From JBKBRC01 sp046292345 (GTDB lineage: Bacteria > Bacteroidota > Rhodothermia > Rhodothermales > Rubricoccaceae), in the NCBI GenBank assembly GCA_046292345.1, contig JBKBRC010000007.1:1-64000 (forward strand): a DNA stretch of 64,000 nt, given 5' to 3'. The position numbers and the translations under genes were made by a program. Below, piece by piece: positions 7,917 through 15,832 of the stretch; the first letter of the stretch is position 1, and each line of letters opens with the position of its first letter. Below the pieces are notes generated by a model. The model saw only the letters and a list, made by a program, of their open reading frames with translations, was not told where the DNA came from and searched no databases.

Positions 7917-9554
7917 TCAGGGGCCGGACGGGCGGTGCTCTGCCGGATGCCCCCGGATGGGCTCGACAAGGAGCGCTGCGCACTCTGGATGGGGTGGGTA
8001 GGGCACCAGGCCCGGCGAGGCCTCACGCGTGGCGGTGTCGGCGCAGAGGCGCGGGTGGTGGCCCCACGCGCCGCCGCCCACGGCCACGGCGCCGCCGGCG
8101 CGCAGGCCGCGGATCACGCTGCGCGTGATGGCTGCGCGGAAGGTCGCGCTCCGCGGCTGCCCCGTGCCGCGCTCCACCTCGAGCGCCGCGCCCTCGCCGG
8201 CATAGCCGGCCGTCATGCGCACACGGTCGAGCTGCCACGCGCCGCCGCCGGTGCGGTCCACGAAGACCATGCGGCCCGGCTGCTCGCTCTCGACGACGAC
8301 GTCACGCAGCGCGTACGTCCCGGCCGGCCCCCACGCAGCGTGCAGCGCGCTGATCGAATGCGCAGCATGTACGCGCGCGCCGTCGAGCGCGAAGCGCACG
8401 CCACCGCTGGCCAGGACCCCGCCCCGCCCGGCGACCCATACCAGGCCCGAGACGTCAACCTCGGCCGTGGGGGCGTTCGAGAACAGCTGCTCGGCGTCGT
8501 CGGGCCGCTCGGGCGCCCGGCCCGGGAGGCGCGTGTCGGCGTAGAAGCCGCGCACGTAGAACGAGCCGCCGCGGACGTTCACGAGGTCCGGGTTGCGGCG
8601 GCCGATGGGGTTGGGCGCCGCGCGCCAGTAGACGAGGTTCTCGGCCGTCGTGCCGTGCTGCACGATCAGGTGCGTCCACGCGAAGCCGGCCACGGTCACA
8701 TTGCGCCAGACGCCGTCGGCGTTATAGATGGTGTGGTTGTAGAGCGCATCGGCGACGAGGACGTCGGTGAGTTCGAACCGCGCGCAGGCGTGCCCCAGCA
8801 GCCCCGTCGCGCCGTAGCCGACGACGGCGACGCGTGTGAACTGCCCGAGCGCGCCGGGACCGCCGTCGGGCGCGCAGCGCACCGCCACACCACCGTGGTT
8901 GTTGATCATCGGCCCGGACCACGCGACGCCGTTGCGGAAGTAGCTCTCACGGAGTTCGGCCGGGAAGCGGCGGTAGGCGTCCAAGTTGCCCTCCCAGTTG
9001 CCGTCGAAGACGACGTCGCGCGCGCCGATGAGCGCCACGTCAGGCGCGGCCTGGATGCGGTGGACCTCGGGGCGCCCGTCCGGTCTCCGGCGGTCGAGCG
9101 CGCCGTCGAGCAGGCGGAGGCGCGTCTCCTGTGGCGCGCCGAGCTCGTATGCCTCCACGACGGGCCAGAACGCCTGGCCCAGATCATCGGCGCGCTGTGC
9201 CAGGCGCGTCCCGCCGCAGCCGGCGAGCAGGACGCTGTCGCGCAGGACGAGGCTGCCGGCGTACCCGATTGCCTCGCCGCTACGCGCGAACGGTCGGTGG
9301 CAAGGCAGTTCCACGAGCGCGATCGCCCGGCGGTCCTCGGTCTGCCGCTGGTACCAGGCGCGGTCAATGGCCCGCTGGAGCGCGGCGCGGTTGTCCACGT
9401 CGGCGCGCGCGACGACGCCGAAGTCTGCGGCCACGAGGCGGAACGTGTCGGCCGCGGGCTGCGTGGCCGCGGGCTGCGTGGCCGCGGGCTGCGTGGCCGC
9501 GGGCTGCGTGGCCGCGAGCAGCGCGAGCAGCAAGGCGGGAGCGGGACGGAGCAT
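7917..9554 (-). CDS. secreted parallel beta-helix protein (pectate-lyase-like fold)
   Basis: 545 aa from ATG at 9554, starting with a short signal peptide MLRPAPALLLALLA. Directly after it comes ATQPA repeated four times, encoded by a 15-bp repeat. Mature sequence opens with DTFRLVAADFGVVARADVDN and RAALQRAIDRA, the typical start of the pectate-lyase superfamily beta-helix (the first coil of Pect-lyase-3 type proteins). Later it has many short turns such as VVFDGNWEGNLDA, NHGGVAVRC and YNADGVWRNVTV. No catalytic residues of a known polysaccharide lyase could be placed, so the substrate is unknown. Longer upstream starts would run into the tRNA region and were rejected. It probably acts outside the cell on glycans. 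Confidence 0.75.
   Translation of the reverse strand: MLRPAPALLLALLAATQPAATQPAATQPAATQPAADTFRLVAADFGVVARADVDNRAALQRAIDRAWYQRQTEDRRAIALVELPCHRPFARSGEAIGYAGSLVLRDSVLLAGCGGTRLAQRADDLGQAFWPVVEAYELGAPQETRLRLLDGALDRRRPDGRPEVHRIQAAPDVALIGARDVVFDGNWEGNLDAYRRFPAELRESYFRNGVAWSGPMINNHGGVAVRCAPDGGPGALGQFTRVAVVGYGATGLLGHACARFELTDVLVADALYNHTIYNADGVWRNVTVAGFAWTHLIVQHGTTAENLVYWRAAPNPIGRRNPDLVNVRGGSFYVRGFYADTRLPGRAPERPDDAEQLFSNAPTAEVDVSGLVWVAGRGGVLASGGVRFALDGARVHAAHSISALHAAWGPAGTYALRDVVVESEQPGRMVFVDRTGGGAWQLDRVRMTAGYAGEGAALEVERGTGQPRSATFRAAITRSVIRGLRAGGAVAVGGGAWGHHPRLCADTATREASPGLVPYPPHPECAALLVEPIRGHPAEHRPSGP
9451..9510. repeat. 15-bp tandem repeat, 4 perfect copies, after a signal peptide
   Basis: Unit gccgcgggctgcgtg on the plus strand, four identical copies with a degraded fifth at 9511. 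On the minus strand it encodes ATQPA repeats right behind the signal peptide of the beta-helix protein. Confidence 0.95.
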
Positions 9555-9620
9555 CGAGGCGAGAGCGGCGGGGTGTTCGCCTAACGCGCGCGGCGGCGAC
9601 CCCGCACACGGCGTGCACGA

Positions 9621-9654
9621 AAAAAGCCGCCCTCCGGAGGGAAGGCGGCTTTTG
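9621..9654 (-). terminator. Rho-independent terminator of tRNA-Gly
   Basis: In the minus direction GCCGCC pairs with GGCGGC around an inner palindromic CCCTCCGGAGGG, flanked by AAAA on the left and a TTTTTT run on the right. It sits just past the 3' end of the tRNA and before the beta-helix gene. Confidence 0.85.
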
Positions 9655-9656
9655 TG

Positions 9657-9729
9657 AGCGAGACACGGGACTCGAACCCGCGACCTCCACCTTGGCAAGG
9701 TGGCGCTCTACCAGCTGAGCTAGTCTCGC
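9657..9729 (-). tRNA. tRNA-Gly(GCC)
   Basis: A complete 73-base cloverleaf on the minus strand. The acceptor arms GCGAGAC and GTCTCGC pair fully and the D stem is GCTC/GAGC. The anticodon stem CCACC/GGTGG encloses the loop TTGCCAA with anticodon GCC. The T stem GCGGG/CCCGT encloses TTCGAGT. The discriminator base is T (U73), as expected for bacterial glycine tRNAs. The 3' CCA is not encoded. Confidence 0.97.
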
Positions 9730-9898
9730 GCGCCCGCCGATCTGGCCAGGACGATCTCGTCAGCGGGACCGCAAGGTACGCCGTCCCGGGCGAGCATGTC
9801 AACGTGGTCGGACAGGCGCGTGTGTCGTCTTCACGCGGGCTCCCCCTAGCCCGCCGACGGCGGCGGGCGGAACTTACGCTTCCCTTGACACGGCCCTC

Positions 9899-10492
9899 AT
9901 GTCCGACGCTCCAGCCCCCTGGACCCGCCTCGCCTCGCGCACGCTCCTTCGTCGGTGGTGGATGACGCTGCGCGAGGACCGTGTCCGGTTGCCTTCCGGG
10001 CACGTCCTGGACGAGTACCACGTGGCCGAGTATCCCGAGTGGGCGTGCGTGCTCGCGCTGACCGAAGACGGGCGTGCCGTGCTCGTCGAGCAGTACCGCT
10101 ACGGCATCGACCGCGTCTGCCTCGAACTTCCAGCTGGCGCCGTCGATGCGGGCGAGGGCTTCGAGGCCGCCGCGCGGCGTGAGCTGCTCGAGGAGACCGG
10201 CTACGCATCGGACGACTGGGTCCGTCTCGGCGCGCTTGCCGTCGAGCCGGGGCGGCACACCAATTACGGGCACGTGTACGTCGCGCGCGCGTGCTGGCGC
10301 GCGGCCGAGCCGGCGCACGACGCCGGGGAAGACCTGGTCGTGCGGCTCGTCCCTGCTGCCGATCTGCCGGCGCTCGTTGAAGCGGGGCGTCTCGTGCACG
10401 GCGTGCACGCGGCGGCCGTGTTCTGGGCGCAGGCGCGCGGCTGGCTGCCGGCCGTAGGGGACGAAGGATCCTCCCCGGGCATGCCGCGGTAA
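9899..10492 (+). CDS. Nudix hydrolase, ADP-ribose pyrophosphatase-like
   Basis: Hydrolyses a nucleoside diphosphate linked to another group; the closest subgroup by eye is ADP-ribose pyrophosphatase. The 197-aa protein has a complete Nudix box, G-x5-E-x7-REUxEExGU, read as GAVDAGEG through RRELLEETGY near residues 80-102, so the metal-binding glutamates are intact. The upstream segment VLALTEDGRAVLVEQYRYG is characteristic of the ADP-ribose subgroup. It lies 25 bases before the rhomboid gene on the same strand. The last ten residues are poorly conserved. The exact substrate is inferred, not shown. Confidence 0.88.
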   Translation: MSDAPAPWTRLASRTLLRRWWMTLREDRVRLPSGHVLDEYHVAEYPEWACVLALTEDGRAVLVEQYRYGIDRVCLELPAGAVDAGEGFEAAARRELLEETGYASDDWVRLGALAVEPGRHTNYGHVYVARACWRAAEPAHDAGEDLVVRLVPAADLPALVEAGRLVHGVHAAAVFWAQARGWLPAVGDEGSSPGMPR

Positions 10493-10517
10493 GGCCCGCC
10501 CTCGCTTCCGGCTGCTC

Positions 10518-11312
10518 ATGCTTTTCCCCATCGGCGACGACGACCGCTCGCTCGACGGCACCGCCTACGTGACGCTGCTGCTCGTCATCGCGAACGTGCT
10601 CGTGTTCGGCTATCAGATCGCCAATCCGGAGTTCACCTACGGGTGGAGCATCGTGCCGGCGCAGATCACAACCGGGCAGGACTTCGCCAACACGCAGCCG
10701 CTGTTCGAGGAGGCGCCAAATCGCGCAATCACATCCCCGGAGGAACTGCCGCAGCGCGCCGGCCCGGGCCCCGCGCCGCTGATCTACCTGACGATCTTCA
10801 CGGCGATGTTCATGCACGGCGGCGTGCTGCACCTGCTGGGCAACCTGCTCTACCTCTGGATCTTCGGCGACAACGTGGAGCACCGGTTCGGGCACGGCGC
10901 GTTCCTAGGGTTCTACCTCGTCAGCGGGCTCGTGGCGTCGGCGGCGCAGATCGCGCTCGACCCCGACTCGCTGATCCTGAATCTCGGCGCGAGCGGGGCT
11001 ATCTCGGGCGTGCTCGGCGCATACCTCGTGCTCTTCCCGCGCAACCGCGTGCATGCCGTGTTCTTCTTCGTCATCGTGACGCTGCCGGCCTTCGCGGTGC
11101 TCCTCTTCTGGATCGCGCTACAGTTCTTCAACGGCTACGGCGCGCTCGTGGCCGCCGAGCAGACGGGCGGTGTCGCCTACGCGGCTCACATCGGCGGATT
11201 CTTGGCCGGCGTTGCGATGGGCATCGGCGCGCGCATAGCCGGGCTCAAGGAGCGCCGGAGCCCGCTCTCAGGCGCCATCGCGCGCGATCCGCACGCACGC
11301 CGGCTCTGGTAG
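10518..11312 (+). CDS. rhomboid family intramembrane serine protease
   Basis: Membrane protease that cuts transmembrane substrates within the bilayer. 264 aa with about six hydrophobic segments. The catalytic serine is Ser159 in LGASGAISGVLGAYL, and the catalytic histidine is His224 in AYAAHIGGFLAG. The family HGG/HLLGN element (MHGGVLHLLGNLLYLWIFGD) precedes them. A long periplasmic or cytosolic loop of about 50 residues lies between helix 1 and helix 2, as in other bacterial rhomboids. The start ATG 10518 gives MLFPIGDDDRSL, a typical N-terminus for this subfamily. It may be co-transcribed with the Nudix gene. Substrate unknown. Confidence 0.93.
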   Translation: MLFPIGDDDRSLDGTAYVTLLLVIANVLVFGYQIANPEFTYGWSIVPAQITTGQDFANTQPLFEEAPNRAITSPEELPQRAGPGPAPLIYLTIFTAMFMHGGVLHLLGNLLYLWIFGDNVEHRFGHGAFLGFYLVSGLVASAAQIALDPDSLILNLGASGAISGVLGAYLVLFPRNRVHAVFFFVIVTLPAFAVLLFWIALQFFNGYGALVAAEQTGGVAYAAHIGGFLAGVAMGIGARIAGLKERRSPLSGAIARDPHARRLW

Positions 11313-11376
11313 CGCACGGCCGATCCTTCGAGGAGCCGATCTGCGCACGTGCGGGAGAGGGGGCGCAAGAATCCGT

Positions 11377-11405
11377 TTGAGATTGTCGTTCGTAGGACCG
11401 ATATT
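11377..11405 (+). promoter_or_regulatory. candidate promoter for the T9SS-tail protein
   Basis: TTGAGA (five of six to the -35 consensus), a 17-base spacer, then GATATT (four of six to the -10). A start of transcription near 11412 would leave a leader of about 20 bases before the ATG at 11431. It is read by eye only. Confidence 0.35.
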
Positions 11406-11430
11406 TCGCCCATCTGTGCTACCGCCCCGC

Positions 11431-11853
11431 ATGACGGTTCTGCTACGCCTCTCGCTCCTGTCCGCGCTGTTCCTGCTGCCCCCGGGCGCAGGGCCTGTCG
11501 CCGCCGCGACGGGGACGGCCGCCCCGGCTACCACTACGGCAGACTACGCGGCGTCGTTCGCGCTCGAGTTCGCCAAAGACGCTCCGCGGCGCTTCCGTCT
11601 CTCGGCGGCGCGCCCCAATCCGTTCGTGGCCTCGACGCGCCTCGAGCTCTCGGTGGACGAGGCGACGACGCTCACCGTTGCAGCCTTCGACGCGCTCGGG
11701 CGGCAGGTCGCGCTTCTGCACGAAGGCGTGCTCCAGGCTGGCACGTACGCGCTCACGCTCGACGGCAGCCGTCTACCGCCAGGCCTCTATCTCGTCCGGG
11801 CGAGTGACGGGCGGGGTAACACGGCCACGCGCTCGGTATCGCTCGTCCGCTAG
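11431..11853 (+). CDS. small secreted protein consisting of a T9SS-type C-terminal domain
   Basis: 140 aa from ATG 11431. It has a signal peptide (MTVLLRLSLLSALFLLPPGAG), a short Ala/Thr-rich spacer, and then essentially one domain of about 85 residues. That domain reads RPNPFVASTRLELSV, LTVAAFDALGRQVALL, and ends LPPGLYLVRASDGRG and TRSVSLVR. This is the FlgD/Por-secretion-tail type sorting domain that directs cargo through the type IX system in Bacteroidota. Here there is almost no cargo in front of it. An upstream in-frame ATG (11377) would disrupt the signal peptide and overlap the predicted promoter. It could be a free-standing surface-anchoring module or the remnant of a larger protein. 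Confidence 0.75.
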   Translation: MTVLLRLSLLSALFLLPPGAGPVAAATGTAAPATTTADYAASFALEFAKDAPRRFRLSAARPNPFVASTRLELSVDEATTLTVAAFDALGRQVALLHEGVLQAGTYALTLDGSRLPPGLYLVRASDGRGNTATRSVSLVR

Positions 11854-12022
11854 GCGTTCGCCGCCCGGCGCCGGCGACGTGCCAGGCGCCTGCGAGACAG
11901 ACGCATCCGCTGGCAGAGGGCCTGCGGAACATCCCGGAAATGCGTGTCTAGAAGGGCTCTCCCTTCTGCCAGGAGGGACGTCCCGTTCTGAGCACTTCTC
12001 ACCCAGCCCTCGAATCCGTGCT

Positions 12023-12205
12023 ATGGCGAGCAACAACAACTCGGGCGCGATGACCGCCATCGTGGCCATCGTGGCTATCCTTGCGGTCTTGTTTGTCATC
12101 TACTTCTTCTTCCTGCGCGGCGGGGGAACGCTCGACGGCGGCGGACGCGACATCAACGTGGAGATCAACCCGGGCGGCGCGACCGAGAGCGTGACGCCCA
12201 ACTGA
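12023..12205 (+). CDS. 60-aa single-pass membrane protein
   Basis: Starts MASNNNSGAMTAIVAIVAIL with one strongly hydrophobic helix (about residues 10-31) ending FFFLRGGG, then a polar tail containing GRDINVEINPGG. Small proteins with an N-terminal helix and an acidic DI-V-I-type tail occur widely in bacteria, but I know no function. The start is chosen because upstream codons in the frame look non-coding and the hydrophobic helix follows directly. A 13-bp hairpin terminator lies 24 bases after the stop, which supports a separately expressed small gene. Confidence 0.7.
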   Translation: MASNNNSGAMTAIVAIVAILAVLFVIYFFFLRGGGTLDGGGRDINVEINPGGATESVTPN

Positions 12206-12228
12206 GAACACCGGCTCCCTTCGGGCAT

Positions 12229-12262
12229 GCGCCCTGCTCCCTGAAGCGCGGGAGCAGGGCGC
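12229..12262 (+). terminator. 13-bp perfect hairpin after the 60-aa membrane protein
   Basis: GCGCCCTGCTCCC pairs perfectly with GGGAGCAGGGCGC around an 8-base loop. It is followed by GCGCTTTC, a weak T stretch, and lies 24 bases past the stop codon. Confidence 0.7.
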
Positions 12263-12338
12263 GCGCTTTCGGCGAGGCGCGACGAAACCTGGCGGGGGGC
12301 GGTGCTTTCTACCCCCCACATTCTCTTGCCCCAGGCCT

Positions 12339-12545
12339 ATGTCCACGACGCCCGACGCCCGCTTCCCGGATCCTCAGCGCCCTGCCAAGCCTGCGCCGCA
12401 GCAGACCATTGACCCTGAGAGCGAGGTCGAGCAGGCGTCGCTGGGCAGCTTCCCTGCGTCCGACCCGCCCGGGTGGACGGCCGAGTCAGGCTCTGGCGCT
12501 GTCTCGGCAGAGGACTACTCGGAGGAGGAGCCCGGTTCCGCGTAG
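12339..12545 (+). CDS. 68-aa conserved small protein with an SFPASDPPGWT motif
   Basis: A hydrophilic acidic protein with no membrane segment. The core motif ASLGSFPASDPPGWT is one I recognise from many short, uncharacterised bacterial proteins of similar size, where it is the only conserved part. The N-terminal 20 residues are Pro-rich and the C-terminus is acidic (AEDYSEEEPGSA). Function is unknown. The ATG at 12339 is the only sensible start. The gene stands alone between two strong hairpins and is convergent with clpC. Confidence 0.7.
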   Translation: MSTTPDARFPDPQRPAKPAPQQTIDPESEVEQASLGSFPASDPPGWTAESGSGAVSAEDYSEEEPGSA

Positions 12546-12601
12546 GGGCGGCGCTTTGGGCCGTAGCCGGGCCGTCGCGCACCGGCTGCGGCGGAAAGGA
12601 T

Positions 12602-12635
12602 GAGCGCCGCGCACCCCCCCGGGTGCGCGGCGCTC
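12602..12635. terminator. 15-bp perfect bidirectional hairpin before the clpC stop
   Basis: GAGCGCCGCGCACCC pairs perfectly with GGGTGCGCGGCGCTC across a CCCC loop. It sits between the convergent 68-aa gene and clpC and could end transcription from both sides, although no T-run is present. Confidence 0.7.
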
Positions 12636-12656
12636 GCAGCTCCGGCCGGGCCGTGC

Positions 12657-15224
12657 TCAGTCGGTGTCTTCGGCCGGGGCCTCGGCTTCGGCCTCGTTCT
12701 CACTGCTCGGCTCGGCCTTCGTCTTGCGGGCCTTGCGGGTCTTGAACGTCAGCTCCTCGGCGCCCTCCTTGCGGTCGACCGTGATGCGCGCGCCCTCCTG
12801 GAGGTCGCTCTGAAGGATGGCCTCGGCCATCGGGTCCTCGACGTACTTCTGGATCGCACGGCGGAGCGGTCGCGCGCCGAACTGCGGGTCGAAGCCCTTG
12901 TCCACCAGGAACTCCTTGGCCGCCTGCGTCACCTCGATCTCGATACCGAGGTCCTCGACGCGCTTGAAGAGGTCGGCCTGCATCACGTCGATGATCTCGA
13001 AGATGTGCTTCTTCTCGAGCGGATGGAAGACGATCACGTCGTCGATGCGGTTGAGGAACTCCGGGTTGAAGACCCGCTTGAGCGCGTCCTCGACGGTGGA
13101 CTTCATCTTGGCGTAGTCGAACGGCGTCTCGGAGAGCGAGAAGCCGATCCCCTTGCCGAGGTTCTTGATGTCTCGCGCCCCGATGTTCGAGGTCATGATG
13201 ATGATGGTGTTACGGAAGTCCACCCGTCGGCCGAGGCCGTCGGTGAGGATGCCGTCGTCGAGCACCTGGAGCAGGATGTTGAACACGTCCGGGTGCGCCT
13301 TCTCGATCTCGTCGAGCAGGACGACCGAGTAGGGCTTGCGGCGCACTTTCTCGGTCAGCTGCCCGCCCTCCTCATAGCCCACGTACCCGGGAGGCGCGCC
13401 GACAAGGCGGGACACGGAGAACTTCTCCATGTACTCCGACATGTCGATGCGGATGAGCGCGTCCTGGCTGTCGAACAGGTACTCGGTGAGGCGCTTGGCG
13501 AGCTCGGTCTTGCCGACGCCGGTGGGCCCGAGGAAGATGAACGAGCCGATGGGCCGCTTGGGATCTTTGAGACCGGCACGCGTGCGGCGGATGGCGCGCG
13601 CGAGCTTGACGATCGCCTCGTCCTGGCCGACGACCGAGCCCTGGAGGGCTTCCTCCATGTGCAGCAGCTTCTGGCCCTCGGGGGCTGAGATCTTGTCGAC
13701 CGGGATCTGGGTCATCATGGCGACAACCTGCGCGATGTCGTCCTCGGTGACCGGGTAGACCTGCGTCTCGGCCTGACGCTCCCACTCGGCCTTGACGTTC
13801 TCGAGCTCCTCGAGCAGCTTTTTCTCCTTGTCGCGCAGCTGCGCAGCCTCCTCGAACTTCTGGTTTTTGACGACCTGGTTCTTCTGCTCGCGCACGGCCT
13901 CGATCGCCTCCTCGAGGGCGAGGATCTCCTTGGGCACCTTGATGTTGGCAAGGTGCACGCGCGCGCCGGCCTCGTCCATCACGTCGATGGCCTTGTCCGG
14001 GAGGTGGCGGTCGGTGATGTAGCGCTCGGAGAGCTTGACGGTGAGCTCGAGCGTGCCCGGCTCGTACGTGACGTTGTGGTGCTCCTCGTACTTGTCGCGG
14101 ATCTGCTCGAGGATCTGCACGGCTTCCTCGGGCGTGGCCGGGTCCACGACGATCTTCTGGAAGCGGCGGTCGAGCGCGCCGTCCTTCTCGATGTACTGCC
14201 GGTACTCGTCGAGCGTGGTGGCGCCGACGCACTGGATCTCGCCGCGCGCAAGCGCCGGCTTGAACATGTTCGACGCGTCGAGCGAGCCCGAGGCGCCGCC
14301 GGCCCCGACGAGCGTGTGCAGCTCGTCGATGAACAGGATCACGTCCGGGCTCTTCTCGAGCTCGGTCATGACGGCCTTCATGCGCTCCTCGAACTGCCCG
14401 CGGTACTTGGTGCCGGCCACGAGCGCAGCCAGGTCGAGCGTGACGATGCGCTTGTCGTAGAGGATGCGCGAGACCTTGCGCTGCACGATGCGCAGCGCGA
14501 GGCCCTCGGCGATGGCCGTCTTGCCGACGCCCGGTTCGCCGATCAGCACCGGGTTGTTCTTCTTGCGGCGCGAGAGCACCTGCGCCACGCGCTCGATCTC
14601 GCGCTCGCGCCCGACGATGGGGTCGAGCTTGCCCTCTTCGGCGAGCTTGGTCAGGTCGCGGCCGAAGTTGTCCAGGACGGGGGTCTTGCTCTTTTCGGCG
14701 GCCATTTGCTTGCGTTCGCTGGGGCGGCCGGCGCCGCCTCGCCCGGGGCGGCCCCCTTCGGTGGGACCGGCGGACGGGGCCGTCTTGCCGCTGTGGATCG
14801 AGTCGAGTTCGCCGCGGACGGCGTCGTAGGTGACCGAGAAGCCCTGCTGCAGGATCTGCGCGGCGATGTTGTCCTCGTCGCGCAGGAGCGAGAGCAGCAG
14901 GTGCTCCGTGCCGATGACCTCGCTCTTGTAGAGCTTGGCCTCGAGGTAGGTGATCTTGAGCACCTTCTCGGCCTGCTTGGTGAGCGGGATGTTGCCGACG
15001 GTGAGCGTGCCGCCCGTGGCGCGCACGGTGTCCTCCACGGCCTTCTTGAGCTTGAACAGCTCGCAGCCGAGGTTGCGCAGGATCTTGACGGCGATCCCCT
15101 CGCCCTCACGGATGAGGCCGAGCAGCAGGTGCTCGGTGCCGATGTAGTCGTGCCCCAACCGGAGCGCTTCCTCTCGGCTGTACGAGATCACGTCGCGGAC
15201 GCGGTTGGAGAAGTTGCCTTCCAT
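12657..15224 (-). CDS. clpC: ATP-dependent Clp protease ATP-binding subunit ClpC
   Basis: AAA+ unfoldase that feeds proteins to the ClpP peptidase; 855 aa. Domain order is the double Clp-N repeat (residues about 1-145, starting MEGNFSNRVRDVISYSREEA), a Gly/Pro-rich linker, AAA-1 with Walker A GEPGVGKT near residue 230, the middle coiled coil with a UVR segment (FEEAAQLRDKEKKLLEELE), then AAA-2 with GPTGVGKT near 566 and the D2-small domain. The UVR segment distinguishes ClpC from ClpB and ClpA. The C-terminal 40 residues are Glu/Ala-rich and not conserved. No clpP is nearby. The next gene downstream in the same direction is small and unrelated, so the gene is probably its own transcript. Confidence 0.97.
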   Translation of the reverse strand: MEGNFSNRVRDVISYSREEALRLGHDYIGTEHLLLGLIREGEGIAVKILRNLGCELFKLKKAVEDTVRATGGTLTVGNIPLTKQAEKVLKITYLEAKLYKSEVIGTEHLLLSLLRDEDNIAAQILQQGFSVTYDAVRGELDSIHSGKTAPSAGPTEGGRPGRGGAGRPSERKQMAAEKSKTPVLDNFGRDLTKLAEEGKLDPIVGREREIERVAQVLSRRKKNNPVLIGEPGVGKTAIAEGLALRIVQRKVSRILYDKRIVTLDLAALVAGTKYRGQFEERMKAVMTELEKSPDVILFIDELHTLVGAGGASGSLDASNMFKPALARGEIQCVGATTLDEYRQYIEKDGALDRRFQKIVVDPATPEEAVQILEQIRDKYEEHHNVTYEPGTLELTVKLSERYITDRHLPDKAIDVMDEAGARVHLANIKVPKEILALEEAIEAVREQKNQVVKNQKFEEAAQLRDKEKKLLEELENVKAEWERQAETQVYPVTEDDIAQVVAMMTQIPVDKISAPEGQKLLHMEEALQGSVVGQDEAIVKLARAIRRTRAGLKDPKRPIGSFIFLGPTGVGKTELAKRLTEYLFDSQDALIRIDMSEYMEKFSVSRLVGAPPGYVGYEEGGQLTEKVRRKPYSVVLLDEIEKAHPDVFNILLQVLDDGILTDGLGRRVDFRNTIIIMTSNIGARDIKNLGKGIGFSLSETPFDYAKMKSTVEDALKRVFNPEFLNRIDDVIVFHPLEKKHIFEIIDVMQADLFKRVEDLGIEIEVTQAAKEFLVDKGFDPQFGARPLRRAIQKYVEDPMAEAILQSDLQEGARITVDRKEGAEELTFKTRKARKTKAEPSSENEAEAEAPAEDTD

Positions 15225-15287
15225 GGGAGAGGGGGTGGGGGCGTCGGGAGGAGAACACAGACCGCGCGGCGGCCTGCGCCGCAGAGG

Positions 15288-15671
15288 TCAGGCAGCGAAC
15301 GACGAGCCGCAGCCGCAGGTCTGCGTCGCGTTGGGGTTGTCGAAGACGAACCCGCGCGCGTCGAGGCCGTCGTGGTAGTCGATGGAGGTGCCCATGAGGT
15401 AGAGGCCCTGCCGGCGGTCCATGAAGACCGTGATCCCATCCACGTCGAACGAGAGGTCGTGCTCGCGCTGCTTGTCGAAGCCAAGCACGTAGCTCATGCC
15501 CGAGCAGCCGCCGCCCCTGACGCCCACGCGCAGCCCGAGATGGCCGGGAATCTGCTTGTTGGCGACGATGCGGCGCACTTCGGCAGCAGCGCGCTCGGTC
15601 AGGCGCACGGGGGGGGGGAGCGAGGGGGCGGAGGGCGGCGCGGGCGCCGTGGTGGTATCGGGCGTGCTCAT
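15288..15671 (-). CDS. A-type iron-sulfur carrier protein (IscA/ErpA family)
   Basis: Carries Fe-S clusters from a scaffold to target enzymes. 127 aa; the first 20 residues are a Pro/Thr-rich extension absent from most homologues. The three conserved cysteines are present: Cys56 in GGGCSGMSYVLGF, and Cys119 and Cys121 in the C-terminal QTCGCGSSF. Other signatures are LTERAAAEVRRI and GFVFDNPNA. It sits alone upstream of clpC with 63 bases between them, on the same strand. IscA, ErpA and SufA cannot be separated from sequence alone, so no symbol is given. Confidence 0.93.
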   Translation of the reverse strand: MSTPDTTTAPAPPSAPSLPPPVRLTERAAAEVRRIVANKQIPGHLGLRVGVRGGGCSGMSYVLGFDKQREHDLSFDVDGITVFMDRRQGLYLMGTSIDYHDGLDARGFVFDNPNATQTCGCGSSFAA

Positions 15672-15832
15672 GAGAGAAAACCTGTATGGCCGGGGATGCT
15701 AATCGGGAACGCGCAGCGCTGTTCCGTTCGTGCAGCCCGGCTGCGGTGGGATTTACGGGGAAGCTACGCCCGTCTCCCAGCGATGAGGCGGGTGTCCTGA
15801 GGGCGCTTCGAGGGCGGTCTGTCCGGCCGCGC

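Noticed and set aside
9899..9899. TTGACA directly before the Nudix start as a promoter
   Set aside because: It lies only about 6 bases before the start codon, too close to serve as its -35 element.
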